Shown: one piece after another, positions 26,870 to 35,170 of the stretch
Numbering within the stretch: position 1 is the first letter of the stretch
Layout of the letters: each line of letters begins with the position of its first letter
Source of the DNA: a virus
IMG/VR virus record: IMGVR_UViG_3300009408_000017
Span: 1-37,928 of that record
DNA: 37,928 nucleotides
Reading direction: 5' to 3' (one strand)
The notes under the pieces: generated by a model
Told to the model about the DNA's origin: nothing
Seen by the model: the letters and a program-made list of their open reading frames with translations, nothing else
Databases searched by the model: none
Translations under genes and position numbers: made by a program

Positions 26870-27324
26870 TTCGCCTCCTTCAAGGTTTCTCTTAATTTAT
26901 AAAAATCAAAATTGGGGCAGGTCTTACCCCTATTAACTGCGTTGTGGGGGATAATATCCTTCCACAACATTGTGTACTGTATACGCAGGGTAGTTATTAA
27001 CCAACTTAATGTTTTAAGTTGAGCTTCGTTTGCAACGTGATTAAGCCCAGAAAGACAAATACCAATGTGGGAATCATTATAACCTCTAGCATGGGCACCT
27101 GAATACTTAAGAGACCTACCAAGCTGTAAGTCTCCATTAAACGTAATGTAAAAATTGTAACCAACATCATCCCATCCTTTACCTTTAGTATATTTATTAT
27201 TCCAGGGAATCGGAACTATAGAAGTATGTAGTTCTCTAACATTCTCAATATCATCCTCTGCATATCTATCACTAGCAGAGCAATGCACAATAATCCCTTT
27301 AATCTTTTTTGTTCTATTCCTCAC
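26866..27324 (-). CDS. N-acetylmuramoyl-L-alanine amidase (endolysin, T7 lysozyme-type)
   Basis: A 152-aa zinc amidase that cuts the bond between muramic acid and L-Ala in peptidoglycan. The zinc ligands of the Amidase_2 fold are visible: His14 in IIVHCSAS, His127 in IIPHNAVN and Cys136 in KTCPNFD. Catalytic Lys134 and Tyr56 (VGYNFYI) are also there, and HARGYNDSHIGICLSG near 78-93 is typical. The GTG start overlaps the helicase stop, with AAGGAG six bases upstream. It has no signal peptide, so it needs the holin. As in T7, it lies in the replication operon rather than next to the holin. Confidence 0.95.
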   Translation of the reverse strand: MRNRTKKIKGIIVHCSASDRYAEDDIENVRELHTSIVPIPWNNKYTKGKGWDDVGYNFYITFNGDLQLGRSLKYSGAHARGYNDSHIGICLSGLNHVANEAQLKTLSWLITTLRIQYTMLWKDIIPHNAVNRGKTCPNFDFYKLRETLKEAK

Positions 27325-28622
27325 ATGGCACTCCTTAATACGACCCGTTTCTTTTCTAGGGCCTCTGTTATCATTTTATCTTGTACACTTCCGACCATAT
27401 AGTGAGCAGTACAAACCTTAGTCTGCCCGTATCTATGAACTCTCTTTAGGGCTTGTATATTATCACCAGGGACCCAGGATAAATCATTAAATATTACGTG
27501 TTTTGCTTTGGTCATATTGAAGCCAGTGTTTCCAGATTGTATAGTCATAAGGAGTACATCCCACTTACCTTTCTGGAAACCATCCACTAAATCCGCTCTA
27601 GTACTAGAGGGTGTGGAGCCGTTAAAGGAGGCCACTCTAATGCCTTTTACTTTAGATAATGTACTTCTAATATTTTCTAGAGAATCAAGATGTGCGGTAA
27701 AAACAACGAGAGGCCCCTCGCCTTCTGCTAAAAGGTCTTTCAGATATTTGGCGGTATAAGAGGACTTTAGAAGTGCAGAAGCGGCTTTCGCCGTGCTTGA
27801 GGCATCTCGTCTAGAATTGTTAGAGGTCCAAGCCTCTTCCAATTCCTTATTATCTTTATAATCTACGATTACTTGTTTTACAATCACTTCCTCTAAACTA
27901 AGTACATTTTTCGCTAATCTTCTAATGTACTTAAGGCTTAGGTATTTCTTAAGGAGGTCTACATTTCGCATCCCTTCAAATTTGGTGATGGACCTACCAC
28001 CTATATTTACTCTTATCGCTTTGGAAAACGTACTATTAAACTTCCAGGTGTTTGGGAAGTCCTGCGAAATATCCCAGCCATTAGTTTTCTTTGGAGAGTA
28101 TGAACAGAGTTTGAGTAGGGAATACCACTCAGTAATTCTATTCTGTATAGGGGTTCCGCTAAGTAAAGCGCACCTTTCCGGTTGGCCCTCATATAGAAAT
28201 CTATGAAAATAATCTGTTCTTTTAGCTGACATATTTTTGAGGTAGTGGGCCTCATCGGCGACAACGAACGTAGCCCAACTAAATAACCCTTTCGCATATT
28301 TGAGCATTGAGTAAGACATAATAATGTACTTGGTATTCGTGAAATCTTGCTCAAAATCGCTCCCTTTCTTTAGAATTTTTACGTTCTTATCTTTACTCTT
28401 ACGAAATTTTATACACTCCGCAAGCCAATTAAATTTTAAGTAGGAGGGACATATAATCAATGTCCTTTGGTTGGTAAGTTCTGCTATGGCGATTGCCTGG
28501 AACGTCTTACCTAGACCCATTTCATCCCCAAGGACGAAATAGTGGTGTAAAAGTCCGAAGCGGATACCAGTCTCCTGGTATCCTTCCGGTGGAAAATTTA
28601 ATACATTCCTAGAGGTCTGCAT
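27321..28622 (-). CDS. SNF2-family DEAD/H-box helicase
   Basis: A 433-aa superfamily 2 helicase of the SNF2 type, an ATP-driven DNA translocase. Motifs: I DEMGLGKT at 33-40, II DEAH at 123-126, III LSGTPIQNR at 154-162, IV VVFTAH, V SGNTGFNM and VI QALKRVHRYGQT at 390-401. All key residues are present, so it is probably active. It lies in a replication/recombination operon with a RecE-like nuclease and an SSB-like gene. Roles in replication restart or remodelling of protein-bound DNA are inferred. It overlaps neighbours at both ends. Confidence 0.95.
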   Translation of the reverse strand: MQTSRNVLNFPPEGYQETGIRFGLLHHYFVLGDEMGLGKTFQAIAIAELTNQRTLIICPSYLKFNWLAECIKFRKSKDKNVKILKKGSDFEQDFTNTKYIIMSYSMLKYAKGLFSWATFVVADEAHYLKNMSAKRTDYFHRFLYEGQPERCALLSGTPIQNRITEWYSLLKLCSYSPKKTNGWDISQDFPNTWKFNSTFSKAIRVNIGGRSITKFEGMRNVDLLKKYLSLKYIRRLAKNVLSLEEVIVKQVIVDYKDNKELEEAWTSNNSRRDASSTAKAASALLKSSYTAKYLKDLLAEGEGPLVVFTAHLDSLENIRSTLSKVKGIRVASFNGSTPSSTRADLVDGFQKGKWDVLLMTIQSGNTGFNMTKAKHVIFNDLSWVPGDNIQALKRVHRYGQTKVCTAHYMVGSVQDKMITEALEKKRVVLRSAM

Positions 28623-29157
28623 TTAACTGTTCTTCCATTAATTCTTTCATCTTTGTATTGAATGAAGCTAAAACTTTCCCTTGTCCAGAGAAAAGGTCAA
28701 CACCATTTAAAGTTTCAGAAGCTAACTTAGCTGCTGCTTTAATGGCCGCATCCTTCTTCCATCCTGGGTAACTCTTCTCTACAACTTCAGCAAACTTTTG
28801 TCTGTGAGCTTCGATACTTCTATCATAAGGAGAGTTTTTAGCTTTAGGAGCAGCCTTCTTAGTGACCTTCTTAGTAACCTTCTTCTCTTCCTTAACTTCC
28901 TTACTCGTACTTGGGTCAACTGTTTTACCTTCTTTAGTCTTAACATTGCCCTCATCAGTAACTTCGGCAATGGCCCCTACTGGAGTCTCACAATCAATAC
29001 CTAGCTCAGATAAAACCTGAAATTTAAGGTTCTGAATTACAGCTGGAGTATCCTTTTCATTCTCACCTACAGCTACAGATATTGTTAATTCTTCATGCTC
29101 ATAGTTTCCAAGGTTTCTTCTACGTGTGTAGGAAACATCAGTCATTCTTGTTTTCAT
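28609..29157 (-). CDS. unknown replication-operon protein with Lys-rich linker
   Basis: A 182-aa protein in two parts. Residues 1-75 hold TRRRNLGNYEHEELTISV near 11-28, a pattern I have seen in several phage proteins of unknown role next to SSB or recombination genes. A Lys/Ala/Thr linker near 88-107 (KKVTKKVTKKAAPKAK) leads to a helical C-terminal part. It ends in Ala-Asp-Leu. GGAGG lies seven bases before the ATG, which overlaps the nuclease gene by four bases. It could assist the nuclease or anneal ssDNA, but this is inference. Confidence 0.75.
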   Translation of the reverse strand: MKTRMTDVSYTRRRNLGNYEHEELTISVAVGENEKDTPAVIQNLKFQVLSELGIDCETPVGAIAEVTDEGNVKTKEGKTVDPSTSKEVKEEKKVTKKVTKKAAPKAKNSPYDRSIEAHRQKFAEVVEKSYPGWKKDAAIKAAAKLASETLNGVDLFSGQGKVLASFNTKMKELMEEQLNADL

Positions 29158-30065
29158 AGTAAATCCTCCAATTCAGATTTAGTTATTGGTTGTTGTTTTG
29201 GGTAAGTTTTAACTTCTTTCTTAGGGCTATCAGTTAGCCAATTGTCACAGACAAACTTCATAGGTCTTAACTCTTCAACAGTATCTTCAAACACCCAACC
29301 TGCGGCTGTATGTTCTTTGATAAGTTGAATGGCCCTTTTATACTTCAAACGACCTACTCTAATGAGGTCAGAAGTAGCACTGTAAACCTGGCAATTTCCT
29401 ACAGTCTTAGAAGCGAACGGCCAATAGAACTCTGTCATTCTTTTGGCATTGTTCTGAGCAGCCCAAACATTGTATAGGTCCATATACATAGCTGCGGACA
29501 TATCATAATTAAATGATTCCATAGAACTTTGAATGTCATAAACACTCTTAGCATTTTTACCTGTAGATTTTAGGTCAACCCCATAGCCCTTAAAACCAAA
29601 GAAGTCGAAACGTATTTTACAAGGCAGCCCATCAAGTTCTCCAAAGAAAGAAACTTCTGGCTCTCCATCCTGTAGAAGCTCTTGAACTCTTTCATTAGCT
29701 AAAGTCACTTCAATTAACTTATCTGCTACAGCAACATTGGCCTGTGAAAGTATGTCCTTCCCTACATTCTCTTGACGAAACTTCTCCCAAGCAGAACCTC
29801 GACGAACTTTCCCGTCAAAGATAGCGAACTCTTCCCCTAAAAGGTGAGGCTCTAAAACTCCTGCGTGGTAGTAACTTCCGATAACTAAAGCATCGGACTG
29901 TTTCATCTCTTCAGCAATTCCAAGTATGTATTTTGAATGGAACATCTCAGGGTCTTGCAACATTGTTTTAAGCTGAGAAGAGGAGAAGAATCTCTTCCCC
30001 TCAAACTCAGGTTTGTGGTAATCACTATTTGGTAACTTGTGAGAAGCTATTCTACGGGCCTTCAT
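29154..30065 (-). CDS. RecE/YqaJ-like PD-(D/E)XK exonuclease
   Basis: A 303-aa nuclease of the PDDEXK superfamily (the DUF3799/RecE-like group). Visible parts: an early helix with GSYYHAGVLEP (63-73), then GEPEVSFFG (134-142), CKIRFDF (149-155, Asp154) and VDLKST (163-168, the D-x-K core), then the helix SAAMYMDLY. Such enzymes resect dsDNA to leave 3' tails for recombination. It ends in Glu-Leu-Glu-Asp-Leu-Leu. The ATG overlaps the SSB-like stop by one base (TAATG). An annealase partner is not obvious; the gene at 28609 is a candidate. Confidence 0.88.
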   Translation of the reverse strand: MKARRIASHKLPNSDYHKPEFEGKRFFSSSQLKTMLQDPEMFHSKYILGIAEEMKQSDALVIGSYYHAGVLEPHLLGEEFAIFDGKVRRGSAWEKFRQENVGKDILSQANVAVADKLIEVTLANERVQELLQDGEPEVSFFGELDGLPCKIRFDFFGFKGYGVDLKSTGKNAKSVYDIQSSMESFNYDMSAAMYMDLYNVWAAQNNAKRMTEFYWPFASKTVGNCQVYSATSDLIRVGRLKYKRAIQLIKEHTAAGWVFEDTVEELRPMKFVCDNWLTDSPKKEVKTYPKQQPITKSELEDLL

Positions 30066-30511
30066 TACAGGTCCATCTCTTCTTCTGGCTCACCGTCGAA
30101 ATCTTCTACTGAAGCCGCAGAATCACTCCCGCCTTCATCTTCAAAAACTTCAACATCTACATCATGGAAAAATTTTCCATTAAATTTTGATTTCTCATTA
30201 TCAATAATTCCTTCCTCAAGGTACGTGAATTTACAGAAGATTTTTACTGACTTATCAGCTGGGTCATAGCTTTCTAACTTATGGTCGATAGAACCACAGG
30301 CATTAAGACATAGTGTAGAACCTACTTCTAAATACTTTCCATTATGCTCAAGCTCAAAGTTAAATTTCTCAACCTTGATATGGTAATTAGGTTTATTGTA
30401 ACTATCTTCTGAGATGTCAATCAATTGACCCTCTAGACAATCACCTTCTGACCATAATTTCCAACCTCGGTAGAACTTACTCCCCCCTATTTTCTTATAC
30501 TTTCGACCCAT
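30065..30511 (-). CDS. OB-fold, SSB-like protein with acidic C-terminus
   Basis: A 148-aa protein that probably coats single-stranded phage DNA, as T7 gp2.5 does. Evidence: a beta-rich body with EGQLIDISEDSY and GKYLEVGSTLCLN, and a strongly acidic disordered tail (about 124-148) ending EEEMDL, as in SSB and gp2.5, which use such tails to bind partners. A strong GGAGG precedes the ATG, with a hairpin 3 bases upstream of it. Location between polymerase and nuclease fits. No decisive OB motif can be seen, so the family is inferred. Confidence 0.75.
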   Translation of the reverse strand: MGRKYKKIGGSKFYRGWKLWSEGDCLEGQLIDISEDSYNKPNYHIKVEKFNFELEHNGKYLEVGSTLCLNACGSIDHKLESYDPADKSVKIFCKFTYLEEGIIDNEKSKFNGKFFHDVDVEVFEDEGGSDSAASVEDFDGEPEEEMDL

Positions 30512-30591
30512 GAGGTCCTCCTTTGAGGGTTTCTCCCTCGGTTATTTATATGTGTTTTCACGTTATTCCTAATAACATTCCTCGCTATCTT
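30512..30591 (-). promoter_or_regulatory. two hairpins between polymerase and SSB-like gene
   Basis: This is the only real gap in the lower leftward operon. On the minus strand it holds a hairpin GTTATT-cct-AATAAC (30562-30576) and a second, GAGGG-N5-CCCTC (30525-30539). The second sits three bases before the GGAGG ribosome binding site (30517-30521). Neither has a clear T-run, so RNA processing or translational control is more likely than termination. A TATAAA lies between them without a good -35 box. Confidence 0.45.
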
Positions 30592-32661
30592 TCACAGTAA
30601 GTCCTCCAAAGATTCATAATCGAAGTATTTACGGAACTTTTCGTATTCATCTATAGACCTATCATCGACATAAATTTTCATCCTCTTAACGTCAAGGCCG
30701 TTAGGTGTTTTAATTTCCTCAATCTTACTCGGGTAATCAGGAGACCATATACAAGAATCGAGTCCCACGTTAGCAAATTTCCTATATTTGTCAGTGAAAA
30801 TATCCCTAAATGCTCTAACCATACAATCCGCCAGAATATCGACAACCCCCAAGTCGCTAGAATCAAATTCAACATACAAAGCGTCGTGTAAAGTGAGGAT
30901 GACATCGAGGTTAGCTTCCTGCGTATATTTGACAGCTCTCCGTAATATGGAGGAAGCTGCACCTTGTGTGGGAAAGTTCGTAACACTTCGCCAATTTCTG
31001 TTGTTTCCGAACATAGTCCAGCCGCATGGGTTTTGTAAATATCCTTTATCTTCGTACTCTTCTTGGACTTCGTCACAATACTCTCCATAGTCAGGGAAGG
31101 TGTCATAGAACATATCAATGTATTCCTGTGCTTCTTCTTCCTCTATATTCTCACCACTATCAGCAGATAATTTCTTGGCCAATGAGAATGAACCCATTTT
31201 ATATTGAACTGCTAAAGTAGTTTGTTTAAATTTATCTCTTAACTCTCCGTGACTTTTCTTAGTAGCATTCTTTGGAATTACTCCACAGGCCTTACCAAAC
31301 CAGAGGTAAACGTCCCCCGATTCATAAGCCCGTATCATATTCATATCACCAGCTAACAGGCCGCCAATTAAGAACTCTTCTGATTTGAAATCGATACTAC
31401 AAATTGCTCGCCCGAGTTTGGGCTGTACAAGACTTCGCATCCATGCTGCCTTAAGAAATATAAAGCCTGTACTAGATGGCTGGTTTCTACCTGACTGGCT
31501 TCCATAGATGTTAAGGAACGGTCTACTCCTCCCATCATTTCCAATCGAATCCCAAAAGGTTCTCTTACTATTTTTCGATGGCATAAATCCATTAAGATTT
31601 TGTTTTGTTTTGAGAAATCTAACAATTTGTGCGCCGAAATTATCGGATGGGTAGCTATGTTTGAAGTCAAAATAGCGTGTGAAAGCCTCCATTGATAAGG
31701 AGATATTACCAGTATCGGTAATCTGCCACATTGGCCCGTCAGGTAGTTCGTCGCCGTCATAATCCCAAGCAATTTCGTTTTTCTCGCAATAGTCTCTAAC
31801 CCACTCTCTCGTTTTGTCTTGCTTCCATACATATTTCCATGTCCTCTTATTTAATTGGTAGGGATGAACCTCTGGGAATAGCCCATTAATCTCTGACTGA
31901 ATGTCGAATAAAATGCTTGGCACGGCATTGCTAAAGTTCTTAGTCGATTCGTAATCAATAGGGTATCCCAGGGATTCAATTATAGCTGTACGAGCGGAGT
32001 ATTCTCCTTGATATAGGAGGTCGCTCTTAAGCTTTTTAAAATCTTCTTTATTAAGCAATTTAGAATAAGCTTCAATCATCTTATTAAATAATTGCTTCAA
32101 ATAAACTATATCCGAAATATTGTATCCGATGATGTCCCGCTCATCTCTCTCACTAAATTCATCAGGTGTGGAAATGATTAAGTCCCTCATCTCTGTCTTA
32201 TGTTTAGTGTCTATTTCAATTCCTAGAAGTTTGTATAAAGCGGATCCTATATTGTGCTCCGCCTGACCCCCTGACACACCCTCTTTCCTTAAATACTTAG
32301 GTTTGGGTGGGAAAGTTCTCTTAACCTTTCCATCTATAAGTTGTTTACCATATTGATACTTGTGACAATGATTGGTTAACTGTCTCCAACTAACGTAAAG
32401 ACATATCCACTTAAAATCTGTTGGTCTTAAACCTAATGCTTGAAATGAACGAGCTTCTGACATCACGCCGAAGCAGATAAATATATAGCCCTGGTTATTT
32501 AAGTCGAGTAAAATGTCTCTTAGTTCTATCTTTCTGCCAGCATCTTTGTGAAGCCAGATAGACTTTGTTTTACCTTCAATCTCCCACGCACAAGACACAA
32601 GGTTTAAAACTTTGTCACTAGTATGGTTGAACTCAAAATCGATTTGGCAGTAGAGGCTCAT
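30592..32661 (-). CDS. family A DNA polymerase with 3'-5' exonuclease
   Basis: A 689-aa replicative polymerase of the T7 gp5/Pol I type. The ATG at 32661 has GGAG six bases upstream and overlaps the homing endonuclease stop (ATGA); an upstream in-frame TTG at 32673 is less likely. The exonuclease domain shows DFEF (residues 8-11) and ISDIVYL near 190. Polymerase motif A is SIDFKSEEF near 420. Motif B is R-x3-K-x7-Y near 482, with Leu where Phe/Tyr is usual. Motif C is LHDALYVEF near 594, with Ala after the catalytic Asp in place of the common Glu. It ends in Leu-Glu-Asp-Leu-Leu. Confidence 0.95.
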   Translation of the reverse strand: MSLYCQIDFEFNHTSDKVLNLVSCAWEIEGKTKSIWLHKDAGRKIELRDILLDLNNQGYIFICFGVMSEARSFQALGLRPTDFKWICLYVSWRQLTNHCHKYQYGKQLIDGKVKRTFPPKPKYLRKEGVSGGQAEHNIGSALYKLLGIEIDTKHKTEMRDLIISTPDEFSERDERDIIGYNISDIVYLKQLFNKMIEAYSKLLNKEDFKKLKSDLLYQGEYSARTAIIESLGYPIDYESTKNFSNAVPSILFDIQSEINGLFPEVHPYQLNKRTWKYVWKQDKTREWVRDYCEKNEIAWDYDGDELPDGPMWQITDTGNISLSMEAFTRYFDFKHSYPSDNFGAQIVRFLKTKQNLNGFMPSKNSKRTFWDSIGNDGRSRPFLNIYGSQSGRNQPSSTGFIFLKAAWMRSLVQPKLGRAICSIDFKSEEFLIGGLLAGDMNMIRAYESGDVYLWFGKACGVIPKNATKKSHGELRDKFKQTTLAVQYKMGSFSLAKKLSADSGENIEEEEAQEYIDMFYDTFPDYGEYCDEVQEEYEDKGYLQNPCGWTMFGNNRNWRSVTNFPTQGAASSILRRAVKYTQEANLDVILTLHDALYVEFDSSDLGVVDILADCMVRAFRDIFTDKYRKFANVGLDSCIWSPDYPSKIEEIKTPNGLDVKRMKIYVDDRSIDEYEKFRKYFDYESLEDLL

Positions 32662-33188
32662 ATATGGCTCCAACTTTTACCAATACTAATATTTGTAATA
32701 GTGTCTCTACAAACTTTAAATCTTTTAGCTACATCTTTCTGATAGACCCCTTCTTTTAGGAGTTTTCTTATCTCTAGAATGTCTTTATTTGTAAGTTTAG
32801 AATTGTAATGTTTCTCGCCTCTATAGTCTCTAAGGCCAGTTTTTACAGAGTGTTGCATATTTTCTAAGTTAGTACACCATTCAAGGTTTGAAACTCTGTT
32901 GTCTGTTTTCAAACCATTGATGTGGTTTACTTGCGGTTTCTCGCCTTCTGGTTTAAAGGTTTGAAGTATAAGACGATGGACGAGTTTATTCACTCTCCCA
33001 CCATCTTTACATAAAAGCAATGCTCTATAGCCGTATATATTGATACAGCCGACCAATACTCTCCCTCGTATAAGAACTCTACTTTTAGACTTTCCAGAAA
33101 CGATGCGCTCTATAGAACGGACCAATCCCAGATTTGATGCCTGGTAGAACCCCTCATATTGAGGTATGTCTTTCCAAATTTCTTTCAA
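32658..33188 (-). CDS. free-standing HNH homing endonuclease (NUMOD4-HNH type)
   Basis: A 176-aa selfish nuclease. Order of parts: NUMOD4-like EIWKDIPQYEGFYQASNLG (3-21), HNH core with LVHRLILQTF (69-78, His71), VNHINGLKTDNRVSNLEW (87-104, catalytic His89) and NMQHSVKTG, then a helix-turn-helix DNA-binding end (KDVAKRFKVCRDTITNI). Start is TTG with AGGCGG six bases upstream. It is inserted between helicase and polymerase, a frequent home for such genes, and its stop overlaps the polymerase ATG. No intron is visible. Confidence 0.92.
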   Translation of the reverse strand: MKEIWKDIPQYEGFYQASNLGLVRSIERIVSGKSKSRVLIRGRVLVGCINIYGYRALLLCKDGGRVNKLVHRLILQTFKPEGEKPQVNHINGLKTDNRVSNLEWCTNLENMQHSVKTGLRDYRGEKHYNSKLTNKDILEIRKLLKEGVYQKDVAKRFKVCRDTITNISIGKSWSHI

Positions 33189-33198
33189 TTTATACCGC

Positions 33199-34728
33199 CT
33201 AAAGAAGACCGTCTAACTCGTCTTCACCGTTATTACTTTCAAAACCACTAACGTCCACTGAGTCAGAAATTTCCTCATCTTGTGGGTGGAATAAACTTTC
33301 TACCAATATTGTCCATGACCCGTCAACCTTGCTCATTTTTGCCAATCGTTGAGTCCCTCCGTGATAATAGGAGGTTAGGAAATCTTCTACCTTTTTATAA
33401 TTTGCTGGAAACCTAGCAAACTTGCCTTTCTCCTTAACAAACTTACGTGTTAAGGATTTTAATGTAATTTCTTTAAAATCTTTTGACATTATTTTATCAA
33501 CTATGAATTTCTGCCATTCAAATAGTGAGTGATAAGCTAAATCGAAGAATTTAACACCTCTTAATACAGAGAACTCATCCATATCTTCATCTTTACCATG
33601 TAGGAAAATGAAGTAGCCAAAGTCATGGGCCAGTTGCTCATCACTTTCTATCAACTTAGAGAGCTCCTTTATCTCCTCAATGTCCATTGTGTCCGTTAAC
33701 AACCTATTAGTTAATTGAGGAACCGAAAATCTTCTATCGTCTGATTCAATGTGCATATCGCTAGAATCGTTATTTTGTACAATATAGGAGTTATAAACCT
33801 CTAGAGTCTCGGCGTCTAAACCCTTTTTTTCTACAGATTGAAACTGATTGGCAAGGCGTTTAAGTTTGGTATGTCCCTTTTTATCCACCCTTTCTTCATC
33901 AAAGGAGATAACTCTCTTGTTCGCTATAGGTCCATTGAATTGAGTCGTTAGGATTGACCCTGGGGCCTCCTCATAATGCTCTTTACCTACTAACATTCTA
34001 ACTAGGGAGCTCAATACCCCTTTACCGATTCCCTTGGCCCCGTTAAGGATAAGGAAGGTTTGATTTCTACTAACTAGTGCATTATAGAGCCAATTAAGGA
34101 CGAAATTTCTGTCCACCTCGTCTGGCAATAAGTGAGTTAGAACCTCCCAAATGGCAGGTGGACATTCGACATTCTGGGGAACGACTTTTGTCCGCCACTT
34201 GGGAGGTATATAAGTATTGACCTTGAGAACCTTCTGGCCCTCAAATTCAATGCCAATAAATGATTCAAGATTATAAGGGTCATAGCTTAAAATAGCGTGA
34301 CGCATTTCCGAATTGTGGTACTCCTTATCAGATTTCTCCAGCATCTTCTCCCAAACTGTATAATTTAATTGAGAGAGTTGCTTCTCCTGGACATTATAAA
34401 GCACTGTATTAGCAGTATATACATCCATAAGAGGAATAAAGGATTTTACCTCCACCCTTAAATTAGGTAGAGCATCGGAACCCATTTCCACATCAAGCAT
34501 ATTGTCAAAACGAAGTTGAATTTCCTCTAAAACTTCACCAAAGAACTTATTTTTACTCTTCTCAGTTTTAGTTAGGATGTCTAGGGAATCCCCCAGATAC
34601 TTAGGTTCTACAAAGTCCTTAAACTTATATCTAAAGGTCTGTTTACCATCTATACGGACTGATTTATTTGTAAAATCAGAAAACTCGAAATGTTCTAATA
34701 GATTGTCTGCTACTTCGACTACGTTCAT
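33199..34728 (-). CDS. SF3-type replicative helicase (primase-associated, DUF5906-like)
   Basis: A 509-aa helicase for the replication fork. Walker A LNGAKGIGKG (228-237), Walker B VISFDEER (273-280), a sensor motif YIVQNND (315-321) and DDRRF with an arginine finger (330-334) match superfamily 3 helicases of phages and plasmids. The N-terminal 200 residues do not show clear primase metal motifs, and no separate primase is seen in the window. It ends in Asp-Glu-Leu-Asp-Gly-Leu-Leu. GGGG lies eight bases before the ATG. Confidence 0.9.
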   Translation of the reverse strand: MNVVEVADNLLEHFEFSDFTNKSVRIDGKQTFRYKFKDFVEPKYLGDSLDILTKTEKSKNKFFGEVLEEIQLRFDNMLDVEMGSDALPNLRVEVKSFIPLMDVYTANTVLYNVQEKQLSQLNYTVWEKMLEKSDKEYHNSEMRHAILSYDPYNLESFIGIEFEGQKVLKVNTYIPPKWRTKVVPQNVECPPAIWEVLTHLLPDEVDRNFVLNWLYNALVSRNQTFLILNGAKGIGKGVLSSLVRMLVGKEHYEEAPGSILTTQFNGPIANKRVISFDEERVDKKGHTKLKRLANQFQSVEKKGLDAETLEVYNSYIVQNNDSSDMHIESDDRRFSVPQLTNRLLTDTMDIEEIKELSKLIESDEQLAHDFGYFIFLHGKDEDMDEFSVLRGVKFFDLAYHSLFEWQKFIVDKIMSKDFKEITLKSLTRKFVKEKGKFARFPANYKKVEDFLTSYYHGGTQRLAKMSKVDGSWTILVESLFHPQDEEISDSVDVSGFESNNGEDELDGLL

Positions 34729-34778
34729 TAATATTTCCCCAGAATTTTATATGAGCTAAAAGGATAAAGACTTAATGG

Positions 34779-34901
34779 TTAATCTGTCAAGTCTCTATCT
34801 TGTTCACATTTACACTTTCCTTCCTCGTCACGCTCCGAAAAGCACGTAAAGCAAGTATCGTCGGCCTCGTGGGCCAAATCCTCTACAGAATACCCAATCA
34901 T
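34779..34901 (-). CDS. 40-aa zinc-ribbon-like microprotein
   Basis: A 40-aa acidic protein with CFTC (residues 17-20) and CKC (32-34), spaced like a tiny zinc ribbon. Its ATG overlaps the stop of the previous gene (ATGA at 34898-34901) and has AAGGA six bases upstream within that gene's end. It sits before the helicase gene in the early operon. The coupling and ribosome binding site make it a likely real gene; its role is unknown. Confidence 0.6.
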   Translation of the reverse strand: MIGYSVEDLAHEADDTCFTCFSERDEEGKCKCEQDRDLTD

Positions 34902-35170
34902 AACTTATCCTTTTTGAATCTCTCTTTAAATAGAAACCCTGCTGCTATACCAATGGCAACACCTACTTGGGTGTCTTTTACCGGTAGAGAGGCTATTTTT
35001 TCAATAATGCCTCTAAGGTTTAGGATTTCTTTGGTTAGTTCTTGGTAGTCTTCAATAGACATAGTCACCAATAGGTTATTCTCTTCACCTATCTTATCCA
35101 CTTCTTTCTCTATGGATTCTAGAAGCACCTTAATGCTTCTAGCACCTTGTAATATTTTATAGCTGCTCAT
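34898..35170 (-). CDS. coiled-coil protein with C-terminal membrane segment
   Basis: A 90-aa protein: residues 1-65 are helical with heptad-like spacing (VLLESIEKEVDKIGEENN, then ELTKEILNLRGIIEKI), and residues about 69-82 are hydrophobic (VGVAIGIAAGFLF), ending in a basic tail. It is probably tail-anchored in the inner membrane with its coiled coil in the cytoplasm. GGAGG lies just before the ATG, which overlaps the upstream gene. No family recognised; early membrane proteins of phages often block superinfection or alter host functions, but this is inference. Confidence 0.7.
   Translation of the reverse strand: MSSYKILQGARSIKVLLESIEKEVDKIGEENNLLVTMSIEDYQELTKEILNLRGIIEKIASLPVKDTQVGVAIGIAAGFLFKERFKKDKL

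Noticed and set aside
30678-31118. A 146-aa minus-strand frame inside the polymerase gene
   Set aside because: The polymerase frame carries the catalytic motifs here; the other frame has none.
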